From Dyadobacter sp. 676 (GTDB lineage Bacteria; Bacteroidota; Bacteroidia; Cytophagales; Spirosomataceae): a DNA stretch of 64,000 nucleotides. The stretch lies in the NCBI RefSeq assembly GCF_040448675.1, contig NZ_CP159289.1, positions 7,175,001 to 7,239,000 on the forward strand, in the 5' to 3' direction. The translations under genes were made by a program, and so were the position numbers. The notes beneath the pieces are model-generated. The model was not told the DNA's origin. It did no database searches and worked only from the letters and a program-made list of their open reading frames with translations. Positions 18,174 to 27,422 of the stretch are shown in pieces; the first letter of the stretch is position 1; every line of letters begins with the position of its first letter.

Positions 18174-19157
18174 TTATTGTCTTTGTGTGATCCGGTCCAT
18201 GATCAGATTGGCACGCGCACCGGTGTCACCGTCGCTCGGACTTCTTCCTTCACCGCGTAACTCCTGAACGATCAGGCTAATGAGCGGTTGCTGCACGTGT
18301 TGCGGGTAAGGAACGTGGAACACTTCGATGCCTTCGGACGTTTCGAGATGGATATCGAATTTTTCGAAAAACGAGAAGGTAATGCGGCCGTTGGAGCCGA
18401 TAATCTGCGTCTGGTCCTCGCGTTGGTCCTTATCCACCGTAAAACACCAGCTTCCCTTACCTAATATACCCGATTCGAACTCGAAATTGGCCACTACGAT
18501 ATCATCGGCCTCGTACAGGCCCGCCTGGTTGCGCGCGATGCCAGACGCGTGGCGAATCGGCCCGAAGACGAATTCGAGGAAGTCGAACTGGTGTGAAGCA
18601 AGGTCGTGGAAATGGCCGCCTCCGGAAATTTCCGGTTTCACACGCCAGCGTGGCCTGGCATCGGGGCCTATTTCTTCCTCGTAGGGTTGCCATTGCAGAC
18701 AGATATCCACAAACCGGACGTCCCCTATGGCTTTTTTGTCGACAAGCTCCTTCACTTTCAGGAAGTAGTCGAGCGCACGGCGATAATAGGCTACAAAAAC
18801 CGGAACGCCCGTCCGTTTGCTTTCCGCATTGATCCGGTCGCATTCAGCAGCGTTGCGCGCCATCGGTTTTTCGATGTAGACCGGTTTTCCCGCCTGCATG
18901 GCCCTGATGGCGAGGCTTTCGTGCGCATCCGGCGGCGTGGCAATATAAACCGCGTTGACCTCGGGATCGTTGATGAGCGCATCCGCGTCGTCGTACCATT
19001 TGGGTACGCCGTGACGTTCGGCATAGTCTTTTGCCAGCGCGCCATCGCGGCGCATCACCGCCACCAGCGAGGAATTAGGTACCTTGGCGAATGCAGGCCC
19101 GCTTTTTATCTCGGTCACATTTCCGCAACCGATAATACCCCATTTGATCTGATCCAT
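18174..19157 (-). CDS. Gfo/Idh/MocA family oxidoreductase
   Basis: 327 residues. The N-terminal NAD(P)-binding fold starts with KWGIIGCGNVTE (GxGxxT-like), with IATPPDAHESLA and the EKPMARN motif typical of the family; the C-terminal alpha/beta domain (GGGHFHDLASHQFDFLEF) forms the substrate site. Members reduce or oxidise sugars and inositols; the substrate cannot be inferred from the neighbours. It appears monocistronic. Confidence 0.9.
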   Translation of the reverse strand: MDQIKWGIIGCGNVTEIKSGPAFAKVPNSSLVAVMRRDGALAKDYAERHGVPKWYDDADALINDPEVNAVYIATPPDAHESLAIRAMQAGKPVYIEKPMARNAAECDRINAESKRTGVPVFVAYYRRALDYFLKVKELVDKKAIGDVRFVDICLQWQPYEEEIGPDARPRWRVKPEISGGGHFHDLASHQFDFLEFVFGPIRHASGIARNQAGLYEADDIVVANFEFESGILGKGSWCFTVDKDQREDQTQIIGSNGRITFSFFEKFDIHLETSEGIEVFHVPYPQHVQQPLISLIVQELRGEGRSPSDGDTGARANLIMDRITQRQ

Positions 19158-19257
19158 TGGACAGGTTTTTAGGTTTTGAACTAATCAACCTGCATAATAA
19201 TTATTTATAAACAGAAATCTACTTTAAATTGAACACCAACATTTCCTGACGGTACGA

Positions 19258-19479
19258 ATGGAATCGCAACCGAACAATCCGCTTCACGGCAAAACGCTGG
19301 AAGCTATCCTCCACGAACTTGTGGACTATTACGGCTGGGAGCAAATGGGCTACTATGTGAATATCAACAGCTTTCAGCACGACCCGAGTGTGAAATCGAG
19401 CCTCAAATTTTTGAGAAAAACTCCCTGGGCGCGTAAGAAAGTCGAGGATTTGTACCTGAAAATGCTGGCACGAAAGTAG
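19258..19479 (+). CDS. VF530-type (DUF2132) small protein
   Basis: 73 residues, almost all matching the DUF2132/VF530 family: [22 protein letters not shown], then [22 protein letters not shown]. The family has a compact helical fold proposed to bind DNA, without a known role. It is followed 45 bp later by the chaperone genes. Confidence 0.85.
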   Translation: MESQPNNPLHGKTLEAILHELVDYYGWEQMGYYVNINSFQHDPSVKSSLKFLRKTPWARKKVEDLYLKMLARK

Positions 19480-19524
19480 AACCGGCTGTTTTACCCATTG
19501 TTCACTTCAACAGATTGAATATTT

Positions 19525-20400
19525 ATGGCTTTTGTAGATTATTATCAAATTCTTGGAATCGATAAAAATGCCGACGAGAAGGCCATTAAGAGTGCATACA
19601 GAAAACTGGCGAGAAAATACCACCCTGATCTGAACCCGAACGACAAGGAAGCGGAGAAGAAGTTCAAGGAGGTGAACGAGGCCAACGAGGTGCTGAGCGA
19701 CCCTGAAAAACGGAAGAAATACGACAAATACGGCAAGGACTGGCAACACAGCGAAGAATTCGAGCGGGCGCGCCAGGCACGCAGCCAGGCCGGGGGACAC
19801 GAGGGCCAGTGGTTCGGCGGGGGTGGCGAAGGTTTCTCGGATTTTTTCGAATCGATGTTCGGCTCGGGCTTTGGCGGCGGGCGCCAGGCGCGTTTCCGCG
19901 GACAGGACTACCAGGCGGAAATCCAGCTGAGCCTGCGGGAGGCTTATGAAACCCACAAGCAGACACTTACCGTAAATGGCAAGAATATCCGCATTACGAT
20001 TCCGGCAGGCGTTGAAAACGGCCAGACGATCAAGATCGCAGGCCACGGCGGCCCCGGGAGCAACGGCGGCCCGAATGGCGATCTGTATATTACCTTTTCC
20101 GTGGCGGCCGACGAAAAATTCAGGCGTTCGGGCAATGATCTGCATGTGAAGGCGGATCTCGATCTGTACACGGCGGTTCTGGGCGGTGAGCTGGTGGTGG
20201 AGACGTTGAACGGCAAGGTGAAACTGCCTGTCAAGCCCGAGACACAGAATGGCAGCACCGTTCGGCTGAAAGGCAAGGGCTTCCCGGTTTACAAACAGGA
20301 AGGCAAATTCGGCGACCTTTACGTGACTTTCGACATAAAGATTCCTACCAACCTCAGCGAGCGGCAAAAAGAACTGTTCACAGAATTGGCTAAATCCTGA
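19525..20400 (+). CDS. cbpA: DnaJ-family co-chaperone (CbpA type)
   Basis: 291 residues. J domain at the N-terminus ([28 protein letters not shown] motif in KYHPDLN), a Gly/Phe-rich linker ([22 protein letters not shown]) and the two C-terminal substrate-binding beta domains, without the Cys-rich zinc finger of DnaJ. It stimulates DnaK and binds unfolded proteins. It is followed after 6 bp by a CbpM-like gene, which in E. coli and other bacteria inhibits CbpA. Confidence 0.93.
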   Translation: MAFVDYYQILGIDKNADEKAIKSAYRKLARKYHPDLNPNDKEAEKKFKEVNEANEVLSDPEKRKKYDKYGKDWQHSEEFERARQARSQAGGHEGQWFGGGGEGFSDFFESMFGSGFGGGRQARFRGQDYQAEIQLSLREAYETHKQTLTVNGKNIRITIPAGVENGQTIKIAGHGGPGSNGGPNGDLYITFSVAADEKFRRSGNDLHVKADLDLYTAVLGGELVVETLNGKVKLPVKPETQNGSTVRLKGKGFPVYKQEGKFGDLYVTFDIKIPTNLSERQKELFTELAKS

Positions 20401-20406
20401 AACGAT

Positions 20407-20706
20407 ATGGAAAATGATCAATTGATTGCTATCGATGTATTCTGCTCGAATTATGAAGTGGAATACTCATTTGTAGAGTCATTGCAGGAACACGACCTCA
20501 TCGAGACGGTGGCGATAGGCAACACCCGCTTTTTACAGGTGCCGCAGCTCAGCCGGATCGAGCGCATTATCCGGCTCCATCACGACCTGGACATCAACCT
20601 CGAAGGCATCGCGGCCATCCAGGGCCTGCTGAACCGCATCGAGCAACTCGATAAAGAGGTGACGTCACTAAGGAACCGCCTCCGGTTTTACGAGCCCGGC
20701 ATATAA
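20407..20706 (+). CDS. CbpM-like chaperone modulator
   Basis: 99 residues with a MerR-like N-terminal part (HDLIETVAIGNTRFLQVPQLSRIERIIRLHHDL) and a C-terminal coiled-coil helix (LLNRIEQLDKEVTSLRNRLRFY). It matches the CbpM group by size, fold and position. It probably binds the J domain of the upstream co-chaperone and limits its activity. Gene spacing of 6 bp indicates an operon. Confidence 0.8.
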   Translation: MENDQLIAIDVFCSNYEVEYSFVESLQEHDLIETVAIGNTRFLQVPQLSRIERIIRLHHDLDINLEGIAAIQGLLNRIEQLDKEVTSLRNRLRFYEPGI

Positions 20707-20796
20707 TATGTTGATGCATTGCCGGATAACCGGCTATCTTTGCACTCCATTTAAAAATCAAGGGCAGGCCCGGACAGGCTTTCCTCCTTTATTACT

Positions 20797-22032
20797 ATGA
20801 AATTTGAAGACTATCCCATTGCCCCGGAAATCAAACGGAGCCTGGAAACGGCGGGGTTCAAAAAACCGACCGACATCCAGTTCAAAGCGATTCCGGCGGT
20901 GATGAAGGGAGAAGACGTGCTCGCTATCGCGCAAACCGGGACAGGCAAAACGGCCGCTTTCGCGATCCCTGTGGTAGACAAACTCCATAAGCAGAAGTCG
21001 TCCAGCCGGTCGGAGGGCATCAAATGCGTGGTCATGGTGCCTACACGGGAGCTGGCGATCCAGATTGCCGAGGTGTTCGGAAACATCGCCCGGTACACGA
21101 AAGTGAAGGCTTTCAGCGTATTCGGGGGCGTGGAGCAGGGCCCGCAGATCGCGAAGCTGGAAAAGGGGATCGACATTCTCGTGTCGACGCCGGGGCGGAT
21201 GTTCGACCTCGTGAGCCAGGGTTATATCAAGCTGGACCGCGTCGACACGCTTATCCTCGACGAAGCCGATCATATGCTCGACCTCGGCTTTATCAAAGAC
21301 ATTCAGGACCTTATCCGGCATTTGCCCAAAAGACGGCAAACCTTGTTCTTCTCCGCGACTATCGACGAAAAGATTAAGAAACTGGCCTATTCGCTCGTAA
21401 GGAACGCGATCCGCATTCAAATTTCCCCGAAAAATCCGGTGGCGAAAAACATCGACCATTCCGTCGCGTTTGTGGCAATGGATGACAAGCGTTTTTTCCT
21501 GGAAAGGATTATCCGGCAGAATGAGAATAAAAAGATCCTCGTGTTCGTACGCACGAAGGTACGCGCCGAACGCGTGCATAACGCGCTCGAACGCATGGAG
21601 ATCGACAGTCTCACCATTCACGGGGACAAGCAGCAGGCCGACCGGCTTACCGCTCTGAACGAGTTCCGGAACGGTAAGGTGAAAGTGCTGATCGCCACGG
21701 ACGTCAGCGCCCGCGGCATCGATATTCCGAATGTAGATTACGTGATCAATTACGACCTCCCCGAGCAGCCCGAAAACTACGTGCACCGTGTAGGCCGGAC
21801 CGGTCGCGGCATGCAAAAAGGCATTGCCGTATCGTTTTGCAGCAATGAGGAAAAGCCGCTGCTCGATGAGATCCAGCAATACCTCGACAAACCCATTGCC
21901 GTGGTCGACATCAGCGCCGCGGACTATGCCCAGACGCTCGATTTCACAGCCGACGCGTCCAACGATTTGAATGCGCTGATGCGGGAAGTGGAGGAATTCG
22001 AGTCCCGGCAGAAAAAGAAAGGAAAAAAATAG
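20797..22032 (+). CDS. DEAD-box ATP-dependent RNA helicase (RhlE-like)
   Basis: 411 residues with all helicase motifs: Q motif around KPTDIQFKAIP, Walker A AQTGTGKT, PTRELA, STPGR, DEAD in LDEADHMLD, SAT, and in the C-terminal lobe TDVSARGID and HRVGRTGR. It has a short basic tail (RQKKKGKK), as in RhlE proteins, which help ribosome assembly or RNA decay. Its own terminator follows. Confidence 0.95.
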   Translation: MKFEDYPIAPEIKRSLETAGFKKPTDIQFKAIPAVMKGEDVLAIAQTGTGKTAAFAIPVVDKLHKQKSSSRSEGIKCVVMVPTRELAIQIAEVFGNIARYTKVKAFSVFGGVEQGPQIAKLEKGIDILVSTPGRMFDLVSQGYIKLDRVDTLILDEADHMLDLGFIKDIQDLIRHLPKRRQTLFFSATIDEKIKKLAYSLVRNAIRIQISPKNPVAKNIDHSVAFVAMDDKRFFLERIIRQNENKKILVFVRTKVRAERVHNALERMEIDSLTIHGDKQQADRLTALNEFRNGKVKVLIATDVSARGIDIPNVDYVINYDLPEQPENYVHRVGRTGRGMQKGIAVSFCSNEEKPLLDEIQQYLDKPIAVVDISAADYAQTLDFTADASNDLNALMREVEEFESRQKKKGKK

Positions 22033-22040
22033 CGCAATAA

Positions 22041-22073
22041 AAAAGGCTTTCAGAACCGTTCCGAAAGCCTTTT
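22041..22073. terminator. Two-way terminator
   Basis: AAAAGGCTTTC and GAAAGCCTTTT with an 11-nt loop between the convergent helicase and CHRD genes. Confidence 0.85.
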
Positions 22074-22090
22074 TCATAGGTATATTTTGC

Positions 22091-22555
22091 TTATTCCTCG
22101 TATTTGTCGGCGATAATCTGTCCGCGAATTTCCCCGTAAGGATTTTCCTCGGTAGGAATGTTGATGTACATCATTCCCATGATCAACTGGGTTTGCTCCT
22201 CCTCGTTTTTCAGTTTATAGGTACCTGTAACCTGGCCGGTTGGGTTTTCAGCCAGCGTCTGGATGATTCCGCCTCTTTCCCATGCCGGGTTGGCAGCGTT
22301 GAGCGTTACCGAAGTGGGTTTAATATTTTGGAAATTAATATTGTATTTCAGGTCCATGGTATTCTTGTTGTACTCAAAAACCCCTGTGCCTTGTGCAGAA
22401 GAGGTAGCTTTTGGAACAGTTGGACTACTATTAATGACAGCCGAGAACTTGACAATGTCATCTTTGTGAGGCCCTTCCTCTTTACAGGAAGTGACAAATC
22501 CTAACATCAAAACTCCTGCGATCAATAGTAAAAAACGTTTCATTGGCTTTTTCAT
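22091..22555 (-). CDS. CHRD-domain lipoprotein
   Basis: 154 residues. Lipoprotein signal peptide ending LGFVTSC (lipobox, Cys 24), then a CHRD-type beta domain (VKFSAVINSSPTVP, GTGVFEYNKNTMDLKYNINF, and the terminal GEIRGQI). CHRD domains occur in exported bacterial proteins of unclear function. It is likely anchored in a cell-envelope membrane. Monocistronic. Confidence 0.82.
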   Translation of the reverse strand: MKKPMKRFLLLIAGVLMLGFVTSCKEEGPHKDDIVKFSAVINSSPTVPKATSSAQGTGVFEYNKNTMDLKYNINFQNIKPTSVTLNAANPAWERGGIIQTLAENPTGQVTGTYKLKNEEEQTQLIMGMMYINIPTEENPYGEIRGQIIADKYEE

Positions 22556-22632
22556 ACAGCGTTAAATTAAAAATTTGACTCCTAAATATACATACAAACT
22601 CATATGTTGCAAAAATGATACCAATCGGACCG

Positions 22633-23367
22633 TTAAATGTTCCACAAATCACTTTTGCGGATATAGACGATCCGGTTATTCCAGATCACCCTGTCCCAGT
22701 GGTCCACAGAGCCTATAATCGTCAGTTTATGGCCTTTTCCCACCCTTTCGACCACTCCCGCCGCCGACGAGGGTTCATCGCGCAGGAAGGTATTTTCGTT
22801 CACTATAATGCACGTTTGATAAAGGGAAGGGACATTTAATATTCCCAGCAATGCCAGCAGATAAACTACAATGGAAACCTTGTGAATCTGCAAAATAGGC
22901 TCCTTTCGGCGTGTCTTTGTGACCATTATGACAACGATATAGGTGCCCAAAGTTAGGAGCAATATCGGAATGTAATCACCATATTTTCGATAAAATATTA
23001 TGAAATAGTTGTAATCGTCGAATTCATAGCCACTTAGATTTTGCTCTTTGGCGAGCTTATCCATTTTTTCGAAAAGGTGCCTTGACGGCTGTACCAGGGC
23101 CAGTTTTGAGAGGTAGAAGAGGCAATCGGTATAATTGTTCGTTTTCTCGGCAAGGAAGGCGAGCTTCAACAGGAGCGCCTGGCTATTTTTTTCGGTTAGG
23201 TTGAAATTTTTTTTATAGAGCATTTGGGCCTCGGGATACCGGGCGATAGCGAACAGAGAATCAGCGATTTTGAGCTCCTTCCGATTAGCGCAGAAAGCTG
23301 TCACCGGTCCGAAAAAAGCCAGGAATAAAAACGAAAAAAAAAGGTTTTTCTTATTTGACGCTTGCAT
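22633..23367 (-). CDS. Membrane protein with TPR-like helices and C-terminal SH3-like domain
   Basis: 244 residues. Signal peptide (LFFSFLFLAFFGPVTAFCA), helical repeats around ADSLFAIARYPEAQMLYKKNF, two membrane spans (IPILLLTLGTYIVVIMV and VSIVVYLLALLGILNV), then a bacterial SH3-like domain (NENTFLRDEPSSAAGVVERVGKGHKLTII). The layout resembles BatE-like proteins of Bacteroidetes aerotolerance operons, but no other bat gene is nearby, so this is only a structural resemblance. Confidence 0.7.
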   Translation of the reverse strand: MQASNKKNLFFSFLFLAFFGPVTAFCANRKELKIADSLFAIARYPEAQMLYKKNFNLTEKNSQALLLKLAFLAEKTNNYTDCLFYLSKLALVQPSRHLFEKMDKLAKEQNLSGYEFDDYNYFIIFYRKYGDYIPILLLTLGTYIVVIMVTKTRRKEPILQIHKVSIVVYLLALLGILNVPSLYQTCIIVNENTFLRDEPSSAAGVVERVGKGHKLTIIGSVDHWDRVIWNNRIVYIRKSDLWNI

Positions 23368-23467
23368 TATACTTTAAAGAATTCTACTTTTGCATCGCAA
23401 TTACGGAAAACGCCACGGCTAATCCAAAACTGCAAAGTCTCGAAAGCCCCGAAAGCAAATAGAAACC

Positions 23468-23540
23468 GATTCCGTAGCTCAGCTGGTAGAGCAATACACT
23501 TTTAATGTATGGGTCCTGGGTTCGAATCCCAGCGGGATCA
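23468..23540 (+). tRNA. tRNA-Lys (anticodon TTT)
   Basis: All arms pair: acceptor GATTCCG/CGGGATC, D arm GCTCAGCTGGTAGAGC, anticodon stem ATACA/TGTAT with loop CTTTTAA, T arm CTGGG-TTCGAAT-CCCAG, discriminator A. CCA is not encoded. The 3' end is the insertion site of the island that follows: its last 13 bases plus CT recur at 61640-61654. Confidence 0.95.
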
Positions 23541-23570
23541 CTGAAAGCGCCTCAAAGGGCGCTTTTTTTG
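23528..23570 (+). other. att site 1 (left end of the island) with tRNA terminator
   Basis: CCCAGCGGGATCACT at the tRNA-Lys 3' end followed by the hairpin AAAGCGCC-TCAAA-GGGCGCTTT and a T run, which also is the tRNA terminator. The same block, with one base different between the two parts, recurs at 61640 and partly at 25189. Such a repeat pair, one copy completing a tRNA, marks the ends of a tRNA-targeted integrative element. Confidence 0.85.
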
Positions 23571-23643
23571 TTTTAAATTGTTCTGAAAATCAGCTTGTTT
23601 CAAAATTTTTGAGTCATTCCTGATCAAAGTAACCTATCCGATT

Positions 23644-23690
23644 CGGTTACCGTTTCGGTTACCTATTTGATTTTCTAAATTAGGTAACCG
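23644..23690 (+). promoter_or_regulatory. CGGTTACC repeats upstream of integrase 1
   Basis: Direct repeats CGGTTACC at 23644-23651 and 23656-23663, an inverted GGTAACCG at 23683-23690, plus a partial GTAACC at 23629. The same arrangement lies upstream of integrase 2 (61755-61801). They are likely integrase arm-binding sites or operators for the integrase promoter. Confidence 0.6.
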
Positions 23691-23791
23691 AATTTCCGAA
23701 AATAGCTTGTGTGATGTGGTTTTGAGGAAATCGATGCGTCGCCTGCGGGAAGTCCCCACAGGGAACATTAGATCACTTAAAAATGTGAAGG

Positions 23792-25102
23792 ATGAAAAGC
23801 AATCAGAAACTTTCGATCCTCTTCTGGCTATTCAAAGCCAAAGCAACCAAAGACGGCAAAGCGCCGATCTATGTCCGGATTACCATCGATGGCCTCGATG
23901 ACGAAATCTCTCTCGGCAAAAAAGTGCACCCCGATGACTGGTGCAACCAAACCAAAAAGGTTACTGCGTCAGGCATGGAAGCCAAACTGATCAACATTGC
24001 TATCGATCAGGCGCGCACCTCGCTGACATCCCAATTCATGGTGCTGCAATCGCAGTTTGAATGCATCACGCCTACGATGCTCAAAAACGTCTACAAAGGC
24101 AAACCGGTCGAAGACAAAGTCGATGCTCCCCAGCCAGGATCGAAGAAGCAGCAGACCCTGCTTCAAGCCTTCGACGAACACATCGAGAAATTCGAATTAA
24201 TGGTTCAACGAGGCATGCGTTCGGACAACACACTGCGACATTGGCGAAAACTTAAAAGACATGTTACAGCTTTCATCAAGTTTCAGTACAAAGCATCTGA
24301 CCTGAATTTTTCAGAGTTATCTGGTTTGTTTGCCGAAGAGCTCTACGAATACCTGACGCTCTACAAGCCCAAACCGCTCGCTGAGGTATCTGCTCGCAAG
24401 GATGTGAAATGGACCAGGCAGATAGTAAAAATCGGCGTCAAAAAAGATTTCATAACGCGCAACCCGATGGAAGGTTTCAAATGCTCCGGCGGCGATGTGG
24501 AGGTAATTCCATTGGAGTTCGAACAGGTGGAGCGAATCCACCGAAAGAAATTGCATGTTGAAAGACTGGCTGAGGTGCGCGACGCTTTCATCTTTCAATG
24601 CTTTACCGGTTTTGCTTACCAGGACATTTATGGTCTCACTCGTGATAGCATAACGCTTGTGGGTCCGAAGAGAGAAAGGTGGCTGGTTCGGAAACGAGGT
24701 AAAACGCAGGTCGGCGAAATGGTACCGATACTGCCTATCGTTGAAGAATTGATTGAAAAATACAAGGATCATCCCTATTGCGTAGCACACGATAAATTGA
24801 TCCCAGTGAACAGCAATTTCAGGTACAACACCTATTTGAAAGAGCTGGCAGATCTCTGCGATATCCGTGACATCACGGGAAGTATCAGGAGATTAGATAC
24901 TCATGATGCCAGGCATTTCTTTGCAGATATGATGTTGAATAATGGCGTTCCATTAGAAGACGTCAGCAAGATGCTTGGTCATAGAAACATCAGAACTACG
25001 ATGCGTTATTGCCGGGTGAGGAAATCGCGCATCAGTGAAAATGTGGGACTGGTAAGAGATCGGTTGTTTACTAAAACCGGGAAACTCCGACAAGCATCCT
25101 GA
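23792..25102 (+). CDS. int: Tyrosine integrase 1
   Basis: 436 residues in the Bacteroidetes layout: Arm DNA-binding domain (LFWLFKAKATKDGKAPIYVRI), SAM-like core-binding domain (about 110-215), catalytic domain with RRLDTHDARHFF (His and Arg), MLGHRNIRTTMRYCRV (His and nucleophile Tyr). It sits 250 bp inside the att site at tRNA-Lys and is expected to integrate and excise the element. It is closely related to integrase 2 at 61882-63192, including identical stretches such as GFKCSGGDVEVIPLEF. Confidence 0.93.
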   Translation: MKSNQKLSILFWLFKAKATKDGKAPIYVRITIDGLDDEISLGKKVHPDDWCNQTKKVTASGMEAKLINIAIDQARTSLTSQFMVLQSQFECITPTMLKNVYKGKPVEDKVDAPQPGSKKQQTLLQAFDEHIEKFELMVQRGMRSDNTLRHWRKLKRHVTAFIKFQYKASDLNFSELSGLFAEELYEYLTLYKPKPLAEVSARKDVKWTRQIVKIGVKKDFITRNPMEGFKCSGGDVEVIPLEFEQVERIHRKKLHVERLAEVRDAFIFQCFTGFAYQDIYGLTRDSITLVGPKRERWLVRKRGKTQVGEMVPILPIVEELIEKYKDHPYCVAHDKLIPVNSNFRYNTYLKELADLCDIRDITGSIRRLDTHDARHFFADMMLNNGVPLEDVSKMLGHRNIRTTMRYCRVRKSRISENVGLVRDRLFTKTGKLRQAS

Positions 25103-25188
25103 ACATCTCCAAGGTGGGTGGCCTCACACCGTCAATGTGATGTTAGCAGCTTGATCAGGTGAAGCTTCGCTATAAGAGGCCTACAGCT

Positions 25189-25290
25189 GGATCACCTAAA
25201 GCGCCTCAAAGGGCGCTTTTTTCGTTCAAAAACGTCATTTTTTCACTGTTTTAGAAGACAAGCATATCCTTCTGATTCATAGTGTACACT
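25189..25290 (+). other. att-like site 2, inside the island
   Basis: GGATCACCTAAAGCGCC-TCAAA-GGGCGCTTTTTTCG and about 75 further bp are almost the same as the block to the right of att site 3 (61646-61735), sharing for example AACGTCATTTTTTCACTGTTTT. It starts 87 bp after integrase 1. The upstream part of the tRNA match is reduced to GGATCAC. It is probably an internal att remnant from tandem insertion. Confidence 0.75.
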
Positions 25291-25348
25291 CAACTAAGAG
25301 CCAATATGTCTGGCAATGTGGCTGACGAAGGGAGAGTTGTTTGCACCG

Positions 25349-25645
25349 TCAGATCCTAAGTTTTGTCGCTGTTTCAGGATCGTATCGCACATCGACTATA
25401 AATTTGGGCCATTCCGATCGAAAGCATTGGTGTAATTGAATTAGAACCGGTTGTGGCCATTGCTTTCCCGCGAACTTGACAGGATGTGTGTCACTAAAAG
25501 GATTAAATGGAATACTTCCCAAGTCCCTATCAACCGTGGCGAGTGAAGAGTTGTTGCGCGATTGATTAACCAAAAAGTAATGGAAGATCCGATAGCACGA
25601 CTCCGCATATTCATCCATGCTTGGTGTTCTTAGTGGTTGCTTCAA
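25349..25645 (-). CDS. Small protein of unknown function coupled to the Crp-type gene
   Basis: 98 residues, reading from a TTG that overlaps the stop of the Crp-type gene (2 bp), or from an ATG 9 codons later. No known motif; the composition (YRIFHYFLVNQSRNNS, PKFIVDVRYDP) is protein-like. It could be a real coupled gene or the remains of one. Confidence 0.35.
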   Translation of the reverse strand: MKQPLRTPSMDEYAESCYRIFHYFLVNQSRNNSSLATVDRDLGSIPFNPFSDTHPVKFAGKQWPQPVLIQLHQCFRSEWPKFIVDVRYDPETATKLRI

Positions 25646-26295
25646 AGCAGGAGGTCACCAGCCAAGATGTTAATTATCGTATTGAACGTCAATACAGGCA
25701 ACTGAGATGGCTTATCCCGTAACAACAGTTTCAGGCAGCGGCTGAATGTTGCGGGAGTTGTCCCAAGGTAAGATGCGATATAGTGATCTGGGATACGGCG
25801 GAACAATGAATTGGGCTGACCTAGGTATGATTCGATGCGCTTTTCGACCGTCAGAGACTTAAACAATTTAATACGTTCACTAAAATTGACCAACCGTTGC
25901 TCCAATATTCTCACTATCAAATTGGAAATCAAAACATGTCTTTCCGCTAACATTTTATACTCCGCATATGAAACTGAATAAATCAAACAGTCCTCTAACG
26001 TCTCGATTGCTTCATTAGATTTCTGCCTCAGAAAAAAGCTTTCTGCGACGCATGCCATATCGCCATCGGCGACCAAACGGGATGTCACGTCCTCCCCTCC
26101 GATGTGATAGTAGGTGCGTATAACTCCGGAATGAATAAAGTAAATGTGATCGTTTATTTGTCCGACATCCACAAGAATACGTCCCTTTCTAACTCGATAA
26201 GGACTAGTCAGTGAAGAAAATTCGTGCTTCAAATCGGCGAAAGCCTCCGATTGTAAAGCGTCGAAAAGCAACGTAAGAGGTTTAGAGTCTTTCAT
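25642..26295 (-). CDS. Crp/Fnr-family transcriptional regulator
   Basis: 217 residues. N-terminal cNMP-binding beta roll (VRKGRILVDVGQINDHIYFIHSGVIRTYY), long dimer helix, and a C-terminal winged HTH (IPDHYIASYLGTTPATFSRCLKLL). The Bacteroidetes members often lack residues needed for cAMP, and no effector can be read here. It is divergent from the three-gene secreted operon at 26450-30002, with a palindrome between them, and is the best candidate regulator of it. Confidence 0.88.
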   Translation of the reverse strand: MKDSKPLTLLFDALQSEAFADLKHEFSSLTSPYRVRKGRILVDVGQINDHIYFIHSGVIRTYYHIGGEDVTSRLVADGDMACVAESFFLRQKSNEAIETLEDCLIYSVSYAEYKMLAERHVLISNLIVRILEQRLVNFSERIKLFKSLTVEKRIESYLGQPNSLFRRIPDHYIASYLGTTPATFSRCLKLLLRDKPSQLPVLTFNTIINILAGDLLL

Positions 26296-26345
26296 AAATA
26301 TTGCGAAGTGTAATGCTTAGTTTCTTGTGCTACAACAAGCCAAAA

Positions 26346-26360
26346 TGTTGTCGAACAACA
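26346..26360. promoter_or_regulatory. Palindrome between the Crp-type gene and the secreted operon
   Basis: TGTTGTCGAACAACA, a 15-bp palindrome (6-bp half sites, 3-bp centre) about 50 bp from the regulator start and 90 bp before the operon. The position fits an operator for the divergent Crp-type protein; binding is inferred. Confidence 0.45.
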
Positions 26361-26449
26361 ACCAAAAGTGATGTTTTATAACAAGATAAGCATAGTTCAA
26401 TTGTGATTTAATTTGTAACCGATAAATATTTATTCTACAAATTAAACGA

Positions 26450-27415
26450 ATGGGTATGAGAACAACTTCCTATCAGGTACGTAGATCGGCGTGGCCGGTT
26501 TTCCTGAGTTTTTGTGGTGCATTGTCGGTGTTGTTAAGTGGTTGCGACAAGCAGCTGCTAAGCGAGACGCGAAGCAGTCCCGACGAAGGCAAGCGAGCGG
26601 CTCGACTTTCTGGGGAACCAGTTTTTAAAGCTGACTATGAAGTTGAAACGGTCTCAATAGGACGAATTGAGTCTCGTGATTCGAAGGCGGCCAAATCCGA
26701 CATTGTTTTCGCAGAAATCGGGTTGCAACCAAGAATCGAAAGACAGAAAGTCAATTTTCAGATTAATGGCGATGGTTCTTACGAACTTACGATACAGCCG
26801 CTTTCCCCGCAACGATTAGATCTTTTACCTCCGACGGTAAGAAAAAGAGCTTCCGAGTCTGTGCTGTCAAACAGAACAGTTGTCAGGAATAATGTAGCTA
26901 CATTTTACAATTCAAAAGGGGAAGAAGTCGGAAATTCAATGTTCAAAGCAGGCCGATTCGATAAACTGGTGGCTAAGGTGCTTGAAAGTAAAGGTGGCGA
27001 CAATTCGATTTCGAACGAGATCATCGGACATCCCCTTATAACAGAATCTCAAATTCTTAAAACTGCCCAGGAGAAGGGTGCCGTTGTGAAGGCCAATGGG
27101 GCCGTTACCGAGATAACATTCGATCTTTCAAAATTCAGTGGCGAGGTTGATGCTCAGGGGGAGAGCCTAAGCAAAATGGCAGTGCAATATTATGATTTTG
27201 ACAGACACAGGCTGCTGGGAGAAAAGTTACTCGAAAGCAGCACTGATAAGCTGCTTTACAAATCCAGTATATTTTACTCCTCTCCAGAGGAAGGGAATCA
27301 GGTTTCGAAAATCATTAGTGAAACCTTTGACGAAGATCCAAGGACGGGTTTGCGGACGAAGGTAACCAAACAGGTTTTCTACTCGAAAATGAACATTGTC
27401 GTAAATCAAAACTAA
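26450..27415 (+). CDS. Lipoprotein of unknown function
   Basis: 321 residues with a lipoprotein signal peptide ending VLLSGC (lipobox). The rest is a soluble, partly beta-rich domain without motifs I recognise. It is the first gene of a three-gene unit: 7 bp separate it from the hydrolase gene. It is exported and membrane-anchored by its signal. Confidence 0.7.
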   Translation: MGMRTTSYQVRRSAWPVFLSFCGALSVLLSGCDKQLLSETRSSPDEGKRAARLSGEPVFKADYEVETVSIGRIESRDSKAAKSDIVFAEIGLQPRIERQKVNFQINGDGSYELTIQPLSPQRLDLLPPTVRKRASESVLSNRTVVRNNVATFYNSKGEEVGNSMFKAGRFDKLVAKVLESKGGDNSISNEIIGHPLITESQILKTAQEKGAVVKANGAVTEITFDLSKFSGEVDAQGESLSKMAVQYYDFDRHRLLGEKLLESSTDKLLYKSSIFYSSPEEGNQVSKIISETFDEDPRTGLRTKVTKQVFYSKMNIVVNQN

Positions 27416-27422
27416 TTTAAGG

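Noticed and set aside
19507..20421. 304-codon open frame opposite the DnaJ-type gene
   Set aside because: Shadow frame in GC-rich coding DNA; the J-domain protein on the plus strand is certain.
20758..22077. 439-codon open frame on the minus strand over the helicase gene
   Set aside because: It is the mirror of the DEAD-box gene; the product has no family features and the plus-strand protein has all helicase motifs.
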